A DNA stretch of 32,450 nt from NCBI GenBank assembly GCA_902806345.1, contig CADCWF010000110.1:1-32450 (forward strand), read 5' to 3'. A program made the position numbers and the translations under genes. The notes under the pieces are model-generated. The model did no database searches. It was not told the DNA's origin and saw only the letters and a program-made list of their open reading frames with translations. Source of the stretch: an uncultured Thermomicrobiales bacterium (GTDB lineage: Bacteria; Chloroflexota; Chloroflexia; Thermomicrobiales; UBA6265). Positions 16,297 through 23,976 of the stretch are shown in pieces (positions within the stretch are counted from its first letter, which is position 1; every line of letters starts with the position of its first letter).

Positions 16297-17736
16297 CTAG
16301 CGTTTGCGGCGACGGGTGTTCTGGCTCTGCTGGGGGAAGAGCCAGCGGGCGCCCTTGCCGCCGACGCGGACGACCCGGTACAGCATCCATGCGATCAGAA
16401 GCGCCTGGAAGATCACGCCGATTCCCTGGATCTGGGCGAGGCTGTCGCGATTGATGTTGCCGATGCTTTGCCCGCCTCTCTGATAGAGCCATATGACCAG
16501 CACAACCACCGACAGAATTGTGAAAGCGAGGATCTGGCGCTTGCGAGCCGCCTGCTTGAACGCCTCCTCCGGGGCGTCGTCCGGGATGATTAGGCCGGCG
16601 CGGCGAAAGAACAGGCTGACCCGTCCCGGCTCGTCGCCGTCGTCGGGTTCACCTTCCCGCGCCTCCTGCCGAAGCAGCCGGTTCTGGCGACGCTCGGAGT
16701 CCTTGAGGTCGACCGACATCTGCTGGTCGATCTGCTCGGCCAGCGCCCCCGTCTCGTCGAGTAGCTGATGCCGCAGGGCGTCGCGCTCAGCAGTCAGTCG
16801 GCCGATCGTGATCTGAGCCTCGTTCAACTGCATGGTGACGTTGTTCACATGGCGGACGAGCGGCGCGACGGCGGCGGTGACCTCCGGCAAGTCGAGGATG
16901 ACCTTCTCGGCCGCCTCTTTCTGGACCCGCATCCGCTCGACCGCGCGGGGAGGCTGGTTGGCCGTGTCGATGACCGGGGTGACCAGAACCCCCCGCCGGG
17001 CCTCCGCCTGCTGGAGTTCGATCGGCGGCCGGGCGGCAGCGGGGATCGTTCCAGACGGCGCCGCTACGGTGTCGACTGTGGCGCCAACGCCCGCCGCCGG
17101 TGCCGGGAGCTCCCCGGCGACCTTCTCCGGTTGGCCCGGATTTCCGTCCGGCTCGGCTGACCCGAGATGAATCGAGCGGCCGGCGTCGGCGGCCGGGGAA
17201 GCGGCGGACACCACCTCGCTTTGGGAGACGGACGAGTCCTCCTTCGAGGCCGGATCGAGTTCCGGGGATGTGCTTCGCCGACGCGCGCGCTCGTCGCGGG
17301 TCGGCCGCTCCGAGCGGCTTCGTTCGCCCCGTTCGTCCCGGCCACGCTCCCGGCGCTCCCCGGTGCGACGGGAACCTTGGCGAGACTCGATCGCGATCGG
17401 TTCGGAGCCCTCCGTCTCGGCGGCCTCGTCGCTGGTGGACTCCGTAACCGGTGCCGTCTCGGCGCCGACAGCCGTGCCACCGGCGGCATCGTCGTGGGGC
17501 TCGGCGTCCAGTCCCATCCGGTCCGTAACCGCGGGCTCGGCGGTGGCCGGTTCCTCGTCGCGATCCGGACGACCTCCTGCGAACCGCTCGGCGGCCACGA
17601 GCGGCACGACAGCGAGACCCGCCACCGCGACGGCGACGATGGGTGCCACCGCGTCGAGCGGATTTGGGATCACCCGACCGCCGGACGGGGCAGGCGTGGC
17701 GCCGTGAGGCGGCGTGGCGTTCTGGTTCTCCGACAA
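16297..17736 (-). CDS. Three-helix membrane protein with coiled coil and charged disordered linker
   Basis: A 479-residue protein I do not recognise. TM1 at about 30-50 is followed by a disordered stretch rich in Glu, Ser and Thr. A strongly mixed-charge segment lies at 118-158 (repeats of RGER, RDERGERSR). A Pro/Ala linker follows, then a helical coiled-coil region (about 265-355, with heptad-like ERMRVQKEAAEKV and ITIGRLTAERDAL), and two C-terminal helices at about 401-418 and 438-457 before a basic end (QNTRRRKR). The start is TTG 17736, supported by GGAGGGAAGGG just upstream. Tail-anchored coiled-coil proteins of this build often scaffold or tether complexes, but no function is assigned. 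It is a single gene, convergent with comEC and divergent from the tRNA. Confidence 0.75.
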   Translation of the reverse strand: MSENQNATPPHGATPAPSGGRVIPNPLDAVAPIVAVAVAGLAVVPLVAAERFAGGRPDRDEEPATAEPAVTDRMGLDAEPHDDAAGGTAVGAETAPVTESTSDEAAETEGSEPIAIESRQGSRRTGERRERGRDERGERSRSERPTRDERARRRSTSPELDPASKEDSSVSQSEVVSAASPAADAGRSIHLGSAEPDGNPGQPEKVAGELPAPAAGVGATVDTVAAPSGTIPAAARPPIELQQAEARRGVLVTPVIDTANQPPRAVERMRVQKEAAEKVILDLPEVTAAVAPLVRHVNNVTMQLNEAQITIGRLTAERDALRHQLLDETGALAEQIDQQMSVDLKDSERRQNRLLRQEAREGEPDDGDEPGRVSLFFRRAGLIIPDDAPEEAFKQAARKRQILAFTILSVVVLVIWLYQRGGQSIGNINRDSLAQIQGIGVIFQALLIAWMLYRVVRVGGKGARWLFPQQSQNTRRRKR

Positions 17737-17829
17737 GCCCTTCCCTCCAGAGCGGACGATCGAACATCGGCCGGGCGACGACGGTGACCCCGTCGGCGTC
17801 GGGGGAGCGCCGCCGCGGCCGCCACGGCG

Positions 17830-17859
17830 TTGACACCGGCCGCGGCCGGCCGCTATTGT
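17830..17859 (+). promoter_or_regulatory. Promoter of the tRNA-Glu gene
   Basis: A perfect TTGACA (17830-17835) and TATTGT (17854-17859, 4 of 6) are 18 bases apart, with a very GC-rich spacer. The transcript would start a few bases before the mature tRNA. Confidence 0.65.
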
Positions 17860-17868
17860 TCGGGCAAG

Positions 17869-17942
17869 GCCCCCATAGTCTAGCGGCCCAGGACGTCACC
17901 CTTTCAAGGTGAAGATCGCGGGTTCGAATCCCGCTGGGGGTA
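17869..17942 (+). tRNA. tRNA-Glu (anticodon UUC)
   Basis: A complete cloverleaf: acceptor GCCCCCA pairs with TGGGGGT (G1 wobbling with U72), D-arm with the AGCGG loop, anticodon stem TCACC/GGTGA with loop CTTTCAA giving anticodon TTC, and T-stem GCGGG/CCCGC with loop TTCGAAT. The discriminator is A at 17942. CCA is not fully encoded (CCG follows), so it would be added enzymatically. Confidence 0.96.
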
Positions 17943-17945
17943 CCG

Positions 17946-17972
17946 GAAGCCCACCGCAGCGCGGTGGGCTTC
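17946..17972 (+). terminator. Terminator of the tRNA-Glu transcript
   Basis: Perfect 12-base arms GAAGCCCACCGC / GCGGTGGGCTTC around a 3-base loop begin four bases after the tRNA. The 3' arm ends in TTC followed by TGTC, a short T-rich end. Confidence 0.8.
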
Positions 17973-18324
17973 TGTCGTGGCGCGTCCTTCGCGCGGGGAC
18001 ATTGCCGGCCACCCTTTCGTGCGTGCAACGGTACCGCGAGCGGCGGAAGATTGCAAGGACCTAAAAATGACAAAATAAGACGGCGAGACGATAACGATCG
18101 TCCTCAGATTAGTTCGTACGGCTCCGGTGTTGTCCAAGGCGGGCATTCTGGCCCGCAGACCGAGCCGTGGTGCAGACCATTGACACCCCTCCTGGGCGGT
18201 GGTAGCGTGGCTTGGGGTTTCCAGAACAGTCGCGTGGCCGCCGGTGTGCGCCCGGCGTCCGTCGTCGCGTCGTTCATGGCAACGGGTTGAGGGAAGTCGG
18301 ATCCATCGAGGGAGGGTTGAAACC
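17973..18324. other. Intergenic region with an A/T-rich patch
   Basis: No gene is supported. An unusually A/T-rich stretch lies at about 18060-18080 (CTAAAAATGACAAAATAAG) in otherwise GC-rich DNA, next to a small inverted repeat (GACGAT/ATCGTC, 18087-18102). The promoter of the Gly-rich gene lies at 18180-18208. Confidence 0.5.
18180..18208 (+). promoter_or_regulatory. Probable promoter of the Gly-rich gene
   Basis: Perfect TTGACA (18180-18185) and TAGCGT (18203-18208; 3 of 6) with 17 bases between. The predicted start near 18215 leaves a 5' leader of about 110 bases before the GTG at 18325. Confidence 0.45.
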
Positions 18325-18600
18325 GTGGCGAACCTGATCTTCGGCCAAGTTGTCGAGACCGCATCGGCCGGCAACGGCGGCGGTGCCCTGGCAAGCGCCA
18401 ACGGCGGTGCGGTGTCCGTCGGCGACATCGGCTCCGGCGGCAACGCCGGCAGCGTGATCGGCGTCGGCGACACCATTGGCGACGTGGCGGTTTCGGGCGG
18501 CTCGTCCGCCAACGCGACCAACCTGGGCATCGCCGCCAACGGTGGCACCGCCATCGCCGATGCCTCCGGCGGCGACAACAACGTCGCCTTCGTCAGCTAG
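18325..18600 (+). CDS. Gly/Ala/Ser/Asn-rich low-complexity protein, 91 residues
   Basis: A compact protein of unknown function: MANLIFGQVVETASAG, then imperfect repeats in which GG or GN pairs alternate with small and beta-branched residues (GNGGGALASANGGAVSVGD, GSGGNAGSVIGVGDTIGD, ANGGTAIADASGGDNN). There is no Cys, Lys or Pro, almost no charge except Asp, and no signal peptide. The pattern of hydrophobic residues separated by Gly/Asn turns suggests a beta-solenoid or an assembling filament (inference). GTG at 18325 follows GAGGGAGGGTTGAAACC. It has its own promoter and a very strong hairpin downstream, so it is a monocistronic unit, perhaps highly expressed. Confidence 0.72.
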   Translation: MANLIFGQVVETASAGNGGGALASANGGAVSVGDIGSGGNAGSVIGVGDTIGDVAVSGGSSANATNLGIAANGGTAIADASGGDNNVAFVS

Positions 18601-18678
18601 GCTCCGAATCCCGGCGCACGACCAGGGGGTTCCGGGCTGAACGCCTCGGCCCGCCAGGGCCGACGGCACGACGAAGCA

Positions 18679-18726
18679 GACAACGGGCGGGAGGGGGTCG
18701 AGATCGACCCCCTCCCGCCCGTTGTC
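18679..18726. terminator. 23-base perfect hairpin after the Gly-rich gene
   Basis: Arms 18679-18701 and 18704-18726 are perfectly complementary, with only two bases between them (a slightly larger loop would form in RNA). The core is GGGCGGGAGGGGGTCGA and its complement. It lies 79 bases after the stop and 88 bases before the convergent phosphoesterase stop, so it can end both transcripts. No T tract follows on either strand; mRNA 3'-end protection is an alternative role. Confidence 0.7.
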
Positions 18727-18813
18727 CTGAACCGCACGGGAGCGCCAGTTCCCGTCTTCGCCCACCGGGTTCCGCGGCGGCCGTTCGTCGCTCGCCCGGT
18801 ATCCCTGGCGCGC

Positions 18814-19542
18814 CTACGGCCCCGCCTGGCGCCGGTAGGAGGCGCGCTCCAGCTTGCGGAGTGCCTTCTCTGGGTCCGGCATCCCGCCTGCCAGCATCTG
18901 TTCGGCGGTGGCCTCCAACGGGTAGGGGAGGCGCCGGATCTCCGCGTCCCAACGGCGCTCCCCTGCGTCCCAGCGGACGATGCCGTACTTGGCGCGGAGG
19001 TCGCCGTCCTTCGGGTTGCCGACCGCCGAGACATCGACCAGCAGCATTCCGTCGAGTCGGCGGACGTACGCCACGTGGTGGTGGCCGAAGGCGACCGCAC
19101 CGGCGACCGTGTCGCCCAGCACCTCCCGCAGCCCGCGGTCGGTCATCTCGGGGAGCAGCTTGCGGTCGAGGTCGTACGGGTTCGCGTGGAAGACGAGCAG
19201 GTCGTCCCCCGGTGATTCGCCCCCTGGCGGGGTGAAGCGGTGGCTGAGCGGCAGGGAGGCGAGGTAGGCGAGGCCATCCGCTCCGATCTCGGCCAGTGCG
19301 TAGTCGACCCCGGGGCTCGACCAGCGATCCCCCTCGCCGAGGTCGCGGTCGGTGTTGCCCTGGACGACGACGAAGTCTCGGCCGCGAAGCCGGTCGAGGA
19401 CTCCGGCCGGGTCCGGACCGCCCTCGCAGAGGTCGCCGGCGACGACGACCGCGGCGAACGGCCCCTCGCGCGCGATGTCGGCGAGAACGGCGTCGAGTGC
19501 CAGGCTGAAGCCGTGGATGTCGGACATCACCGCGATGCGCAT
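18814..19542 (-). CDS. Calcineurin-like metallophosphoesterase (YfcE/MJ0936-like)
   Basis: A 242-residue cytoplasmic phosphodiesterase-type protein. The bimetal site is complete: Asp8 and His10 (SDIHG), Asp37 (AGDLCEGG), Asn63 (GNTD), His119 (VFHANP) and His154-His156 (FGHHH). The family hydrolyses phosphodiesters, often with Mn2+; the natural substrate is not predictable. ATG 19542 follows GAGGAGGGGTCCG; the frame remains open to 19734 without plausible protein features. It is divergent from the secreted paralogue at 19765. A -10-like TACAAT lies at 19595-19590 on the minus strand, without a good -35. Confidence 0.92.
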   Translation of the reverse strand: MRIAVMSDIHGFSLALDAVLADIAREGPFAAVVVAGDLCEGGPDPAGVLDRLRGRDFVVVQGNTDRDLGEGDRWSSPGVDYALAEIGADGLAYLASLPLSHRFTPPGGESPGDDLLVFHANPYDLDRKLLPEMTDRGLREVLGDTVAGAVAFGHHHVAYVRRLDGMLLVDVSAVGNPKDGDLRAKYGIVRWDAGERRWDAEIRRLPYPLEATAEQMLAGGMPDPEKALRKLERASYRRQAGP

Positions 19543-19764
19543 CGGACCCCTCCTCGCGGCCGCACGGCGCTTCAGTCGCGGCGCCGGCGATTGTAGTGCG
19601 CCGCGAAGCGCCCGCCGGGGCGCGAGTCGGGGCGACGGGCGACGAACCAAGAACCCGAGACCTGCTCTCGTGCGTAGTAGGGTCAGGAACGACGAACTCC
19701 GAGGGCGACTGGTCGGGGCCGGGCCAACCGGCACCCGGTGCTGCCGCCGGAAAGGGAGAGCGAC

Positions 19765-21891
19765 GTGGGAGACGGGCCAACCCTCGGCACGGGCAGGAAG
19801 CTGGGCGCTACCCTCCGAGTCGGTGCGCCGCCGCGGCGAGCGGCAGTCCTGCTGGCGCTACTGGCGGCGATCGTCGCGCTGCCGGCGGCCGCGTTTCAGG
19901 CGGTGCTCCTGGCGCCGGACGGACCGTCGCCGGCGGTCGGCCACGCACAGGTCGTCGCCCAGGGGGTGGCACCGATGCCCGCCCCCGAAGTCGCCTGGCG
20001 CGTCGTTCTCGATTCGGCTGAGCTGCCCGCCGCCGCGATCGTCGAGGAGCGGGCCCTCGGGTTCGCCCTTGCCGACCGGGCGGCGGTGGTCGTCGACGAC
20101 CAAGCGACCGGAGTCCAGACCAGGCTGGCTGGCGGCGAGGCGTTGTTCGTGCCGACTGGCGCCCGCCAGCGCCGGGCCGCTCTCGGGCCGGCGCCCACGC
20201 CCTACTACCGGCTCGCCCTGGTCCCTCCGGAGCACGCCACCGACGCCGGCGGCGACCGCCTCGTCTTCGCCGGCAACCAGTTCGCCGCCCCGGTCGGCCG
20301 CGCCTTCGACCTCGACCTCCTCCGTGACGTGCTCGACCCAGGCGAGGAGCGCCGTCTCTCGGCGACGGGGACGCCAACGCTGGTGCTGGCGACGGCCGGC
20401 ACGGTTGACGTCAGCGCGGGCGGTGCCACGCCGGTCCGGCTTGCCGCCGGGCAGGCTGGAGCCTTCGCTGGCGCGTTGACCGTCTCCGGCGAGGGTCCCC
20501 GCCAGTCGGCTTTCGTCGCCGCTGTCATCGGCCCGGAGGTACCGGCGCCACCGGTGCCCCCGACCGGCTCGATCTCGATGGATGTCCGTGCCTGCCCGGC
20601 TGGTCTCGACGCCGTCGAAGCCGCGGCAACGGGGTTCGCCGCCGACATCCTCGCTAGCTGCGTCCCCCAGCCCCTCGACCCACTCCCGGCCCTGATCCTG
20701 GCCGGCGGTCAACTGTTGCCGCCCGACGTGCCTGACCCAACCGCCGGCCGCTACACCTGGACGGGGCTGCTCTACAGCCCGTTCCCCTTCGCCGACCCCG
20801 CGATTCCGCGGCCGTTCCGTGACTGGGTGCTGGTCGATCCGATGACCGGCGTCGTCACCGCCTCGGAGGGCGCGGGCGTCCAGCCGACGGTCGCCGATCC
20901 TGGCCTGCTCGTGGTTGGCTCGGCGCGTCCGGATGTGACGGCAACACTCTACCTGTTCTCCCGTGGCGAGGGCTTGGTGACGCTCCGCACCTTTGCCTGC
21001 CCGGCCGGAATGACCGAGGCGACGTTCGATCCCAGCGCGTGCGAGCCGCTGGCCGACGGCATCGCGGCAAGCCTAACAGGAGAGAGCGACGGTCAGTCGG
21101 TCGACCTCGCGCAGGCGGTCGTGGCGGCCGATGGTAGCCGCCAGTGGGAACAGTTGGCGCTCGGGGAGTATTTGCTCGCGGTAACGGCGCTGCCGGCGGG
21201 GTACGACCGGACCGTGGCGACCGGTGCCGAGCCCGACGCGGCGACCGGCGGCTATCGCCTCTCGCTCGAGACGACCGCGGCGGCGGCCGATGTCGCGTTG
21301 TACGCCCTGGCGGACGCGGCCGGCAGCAAGTCGATCGGCGTCCGCGTCTACGACTGCCCGCCGGGGATGGACCGGGCGACATTGGCCGGCGATTTCTGCG
21401 ACGCTGGGGACCCCGGCAGCGTCTCGGTCATCGGTCCAGACGGGACGCCGCTCGGCACGGCGACGGTTAGGGGCAACCTTGCAACCTGGGTCGCTTCGAC
21501 GGAGGGCCCATACACCGTGGTCGGCGGCATCGGCGAGGCGTTCGTCGACGCCTTCGCCCCGGGCGCCTTGGAGGTGGGGCCGGGGCAGTTCCAGGTGACG
21601 CTGACGGCCGAAGCGCCGGCGGTCGAGACCGCGATCTACCGATTCCAGCCGGACGACGCGCCGGTGGCCGACGCGGACGGCGACGGCCTGAGCGACGCCT
21701 CCGAAGCGCAGGTCGGCACCGACCCTGGGGACCCCGACACGGACGGCGACGGCCGCGCCGACGGCGACGAGGTCGGCCCTCGGATCGTCAACACCGACCC
21801 CTTGAACCCCGACACCGACGGCGACGGCGTCGACGACGGCGACGAGATCGCGGCCGGGATCGACCCGAACGATCCGACCCTTACCCCGTGA
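19765..21891 (+). CDS. Secreted cupin-like / Cys-module / Tsp3-repeat protein
   Basis: A 708-residue exported protein of unknown function. A signal anchor at about 25-48 (RRAAVLLALLAAIVALPAAA). Two cupin-like beta modules (about 55-160 and 165-260) lack the metal-binding histidines. Three modules begin with a CP-x-G-[LM] motif (Cys277, Cys412, Cys531), each with a second Cys some 14-20 residues later, suggesting disulfide-closed beta domains. Residues 636-706 carry three calcium-type repeats (DADGDGLSD, DTDGDGRAD, DTDGDGVDD) and end FNDPTLTP-like at the C-terminus (actual end DPNDPTLTP), with no anchor motif. GTG 19765 is preferred over GTG 19738 because AAAGGGAGAGCGAC precedes it. The next gene is a paralogue. 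Confidence 0.8.
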   Translation: MGDGPTLGTGRKLGATLRVGAPPRRAAVLLALLAAIVALPAAAFQAVLLAPDGPSPAVGHAQVVAQGVAPMPAPEVAWRVVLDSAELPAAAIVEERALGFALADRAAVVVDDQATGVQTRLAGGEALFVPTGARQRRAALGPAPTPYYRLALVPPEHATDAGGDRLVFAGNQFAAPVGRAFDLDLLRDVLDPGEERRLSATGTPTLVLATAGTVDVSAGGATPVRLAAGQAGAFAGALTVSGEGPRQSAFVAAVIGPEVPAPPVPPTGSISMDVRACPAGLDAVEAAATGFAADILASCVPQPLDPLPALILAGGQLLPPDVPDPTAGRYTWTGLLYSPFPFADPAIPRPFRDWVLVDPMTGVVTASEGAGVQPTVADPGLLVVGSARPDVTATLYLFSRGEGLVTLRTFACPAGMTEATFDPSACEPLADGIAASLTGESDGQSVDLAQAVVAADGSRQWEQLALGEYLLAVTALPAGYDRTVATGAEPDAATGGYRLSLETTAAAADVALYALADAAGSKSIGVRVYDCPPGMDRATLAGDFCDAGDPGSVSVIGPDGTPLGTATVRGNLATWVASTEGPYTVVGGIGEAFVDAFAPGALEVGPGQFQVTLTAEAPAVETAIYRFQPDDAPVADADGDGLSDASEAQVGTDPGDPDTDGDGRADGDEVGPRIVNTDPLNPDTDGDGVDDGDEIAAGIDPNDPTLTP
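21670..21885 (+). repeat. Tsp3-like calcium-binding repeats (3 copies)
   Basis: In-frame copies of D-x-D-G-D-G-x-x-D-x-x-E, with codons mostly GAC/GGC, produce DNA-level GACGGCGACGGC repeats. In thrombospondin-type-3 and related repeats, the Asp residues bind Ca2+ (family knowledge). Confidence 0.85.
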
Positions 21892-22004
21892 CCGGCCGGC
21901 ACGACATCGGGGTATCCTTGGCCGGCGCCGTTCCCTTCGCCGGCGCCCCCCGCCCGAACCCCGGCCGCGACCGCGGCGCGCCGACCACCTGGAGGTCTTG
22001 AACC

Positions 22005-23510
22005 GTGATGTCTACTCCAACCCAGGCGACCGGCGGTCGAAGCGCACCGCGACGGTGGCGGGCTTGCGTCCTGGTCGCCGCGGCCCTCGCCCTGCCGGTC
22101 GGCGGCGTCGCCGCGCTCCGCCAGGCACCGGCCGACCCTTCGCCCGCAACCGGCGACGCCAAGGTCATCGCCCAGGGGGTGGTTCCGATTGGCCCGGGCG
22201 ACATCGTCTGGCAAGTTGCCCGGGGGACCGCCCAGACCCCGGCCAACGCCGCCGCGGTCGAAGCCGAAACCGGTTTTCTCCTGGCGGCCGACGGCGCCAT
22301 CCTGGTTGAGGACGACGCGGGCAGCCAGCTTCGGCTCGCGGCCGGCGAAGCGGGACTTTCCGAGGCCGGCGTGGGCCAAACGCGGGCGGCGCTCGGTTCC
22401 AACGCGACCGACTTTTGGGCACTGGAGCTGATCGAGGCACCCGGCGGCGGCGGCACGGGCGCCGGCGACCCGACGTTCACCAGCTCGCCCTTCACGGGGC
22501 CGGGAAGCCGCCACGATCTCGACTTGGTCGGTGCCACGCTCGACCCGGGCGAAATCCTGGACGTGCCTGCGGGCGCGCTGCCGTCGCTCCTGCTGGTGCT
22601 GAGCGGTTCGGCCGAGATCGCCGCCGGCGAGGACGAGTCCGTCTCGGTTGGCGAGGGCGAGGCCCTTACCGTCGACGGCGGGTTCACCGTCACCGGTCTC
22701 GAGGACGGGGCCGAATTGGCGGTGGCCGTGGTCGGCCCGGCCGTTCCCCGCCTCGGCTCCGGCGGTGCGGCGACTCCGATCCCCACCGAAGATGCCCCGA
22801 CTGACGAAGCGCAGGCGGCCGCGACGATCGCGGCGCCGGGGGACGACGAGGAGACCGGCGACGAGACTCCGGTCGCCGCAGCGGCCGCGGTCGAGGAGAC
22901 TCCGACCGCGGCCGAGACCCCTGTCGCCGACGAAGCCGCCGCCGTCGAGGAGACCCCGGCTGCGGACGAGACGGTCGCCGTCGTCTCCGAGGCGCCCGCC
23001 CTCTCCGAGGACGCGGCCGAGACCGACATCGATACGGACGGCGACGGGCTGAGCGACGCAGTCGAGCTTGAACTGAACACCGATCCGGCCGTTGCCGATA
23101 CCGACGGCGACGGGCTCACCGACGACGAGGAGGCCAACGTCTACGCGACGGCCCCGCTCGCGACCGACACCGACGGGGACGGCGTGACGGACGGCGACGA
23201 GATCGCCATCGGCACCGACCCCTTCGACGGAGGGGTCGCGGCGGAGGCGCCGGCCGAGCCGGTGGCCGAAACACCGGCCGAGCCCGGAACCGGCCTCGAC
23301 AGCGACGGCGACGGCCTGACCGACGACTTCGAGATCGAGCTCGGCATCGATCCCTTTGTCGCCGACAGCGACGGGGATGGTCTGATTGACGGCCAGGAGT
23401 ACGGCGCTTACGAGACCGGGTTGCTCAACCCAGACAGCGACGGCGACGGCGTCACCGACGGTGACGAGGCGCTGAACGGGACGAACCCGAACGACCCGGC
23501 GAGCAACTAG
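22005..23510 (+). CDS. Secreted cupin-like / Tsp3-repeat protein, paralogue of the upstream gene
   Basis: A 501-residue exported protein. Signal segment at about 17-38 (WRACVLVAAALALPVGGVAAL). The region at about 48-145 aligns with the upstream protein: both have AQGV-P then W-x-V, a GF-x-LA strand and RAALG. A second cupin-like module lies at about 160-250 (LDPGEILDVPAGALPSLLLV), again without metal-binding histidines. An Ala/Glu/Thr/Pro linker follows (about 265-340), then six DxDGDG repeats (343 to about 500). It lacks the CP-x-GM modules of the larger paralogue and has no Cys in the mature part. GTG 22005 lies 9 bases after GGAGG; ATG 22008, one codon later, is equally possible. It is 113 bases after the first gene. 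Confidence 0.82.
   Translation: MMSTPTQATGGRSAPRRWRACVLVAAALALPVGGVAALRQAPADPSPATGDAKVIAQGVVPIGPGDIVWQVARGTAQTPANAAAVEAETGFLLAADGAILVEDDAGSQLRLAAGEAGLSEAGVGQTRAALGSNATDFWALELIEAPGGGGTGAGDPTFTSSPFTGPGSRHDLDLVGATLDPGEILDVPAGALPSLLLVLSGSAEIAAGEDESVSVGEGEALTVDGGFTVTGLEDGAELAVAVVGPAVPRLGSGGAATPIPTEDAPTDEAQAAATIAAPGDDEETGDETPVAAAAAVEETPTAAETPVADEAAAVEETPAADETVAVVSEAPALSEDAAETDIDTDGDGLSDAVELELNTDPAVADTDGDGLTDDEEANVYATAPLATDTDGDGVTDGDEIAIGTDPFDGGVAAEAPAEPVAETPAEPGTGLDSDGDGLTDDFEIELGIDPFVADSDGDGLIDGQEYGAYETGLLNPDSDGDGVTDGDEALNGTNPNDPASN
23031..23500 (+). repeat. Tsp3-like calcium-binding repeats (6 copies)
   Basis: Six in-frame D-[ST]-D-G-D-G-[LV]-x-D-x-x-E units: three, a Pro/Ala/Glu spacer (about 23230-23290), then three more. 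The spacer splits the array into two blocks, as expected from an internal duplication. Confidence 0.85.
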
Positions 23511-23561
23511 ACCGGCTTGCGGTGAGGAGCCCCGTCGACCAAGAAGCCCTCGCCCTTCAGC

Positions 23562-23588
23562 CCCCTCTCCCGGTCCGCGGGAGAGGGG
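23562..23588. terminator. Hairpin between convergent genes
   Basis: Perfect 11-base arms CCCCTCTCCCG / CGGGAGAGGGG enclose a 5-base loop. It sits between the stops at 23510 and 23611 and can terminate both strands. The pyrimidine/purine arms resemble short interspersed palindromes I associate with GC-rich genomes; only one copy was seen here. Confidence 0.6.
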
Positions 23589-23610
23589 AAGCCGCTTCCC
23601 CCGACCGCCG

Positions 23611-23976
23611 CTAACGCTCCGGCCTGCCCGGAAACGTCGGCGGGTGGGTGCGCCGTGGCGCCAGGGCGTTCAAGGTCTCAACCGGCTCGTCGCCGACCAC
23701 GCGGGCGCCGTGTTCCGTCCCGCCCGGCAGGACGGCGATGTCGCCGGCGACGAGGAGGTGGGTGGTTCCCGCGGTCACGAACTCGATTTGACCGGAGAGG
23801 ATCGCGGTGATCTGCTCCTCGGGGTGGGCGTGGACGGGGAACACCGAGCCGGGTTCGTACCGGTAGCGCACGAGCGTCTGCCGCTCGCCGTCGACGACCC
23901 ACCGCTTGATCCCGGGAAGCACTGTCTCGGCCGGCACCCGATCCCACGAACGAACGGTCGCGCCCCGTTCCGTCAC
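23611..23976 (-). CDS. Small cupin_2 protein
   Basis: A 121-residue single-domain cupin. Motif 1 is present with metal-ligand candidates His49 and His51 (FPVHAHPEEQITAILSG), and motif 2 with His89 (LPGGTEHG). Such proteins bind a divalent metal or small ligand and may act as isomerases, dioxygenases or sensors; no substrate can be inferred. The GTG start at 23976 overlaps the preceding stop (GTGA at 23976-23973), so it is translated together with the membrane protein upstream. Confidence 0.85.
   Translation of the reverse strand: MTERGATVRSWDRVPAETVLPGIKRWVVDGERQTLVRYRYEPGSVFPVHAHPEEQITAILSGQIEFVTAGTTHLLVAGDIAVLPGGTEHGARVVGDEPVETLNALAPRRTHPPTFPGRPER

Noticed and set aside
16787-18073. 428-codon minus-strand frame across the 479-residue gene and tRNA-Glu
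   Set aside because: It runs through a tRNA gene and is Arg-rich; the other frame has helices and a coiled coil.
17869-18102. tRNA-Glu as an integration site
   Set aside because: No second copy of the tRNA 3' end and no integrase in the window.
21670-23500. CRISPR-like or satellite array suggested by GACGGCGACGGC repeats
   Set aside because: The repeats are in frame, irregularly spaced and encode D-x-D-G-D-G units; they are coding.
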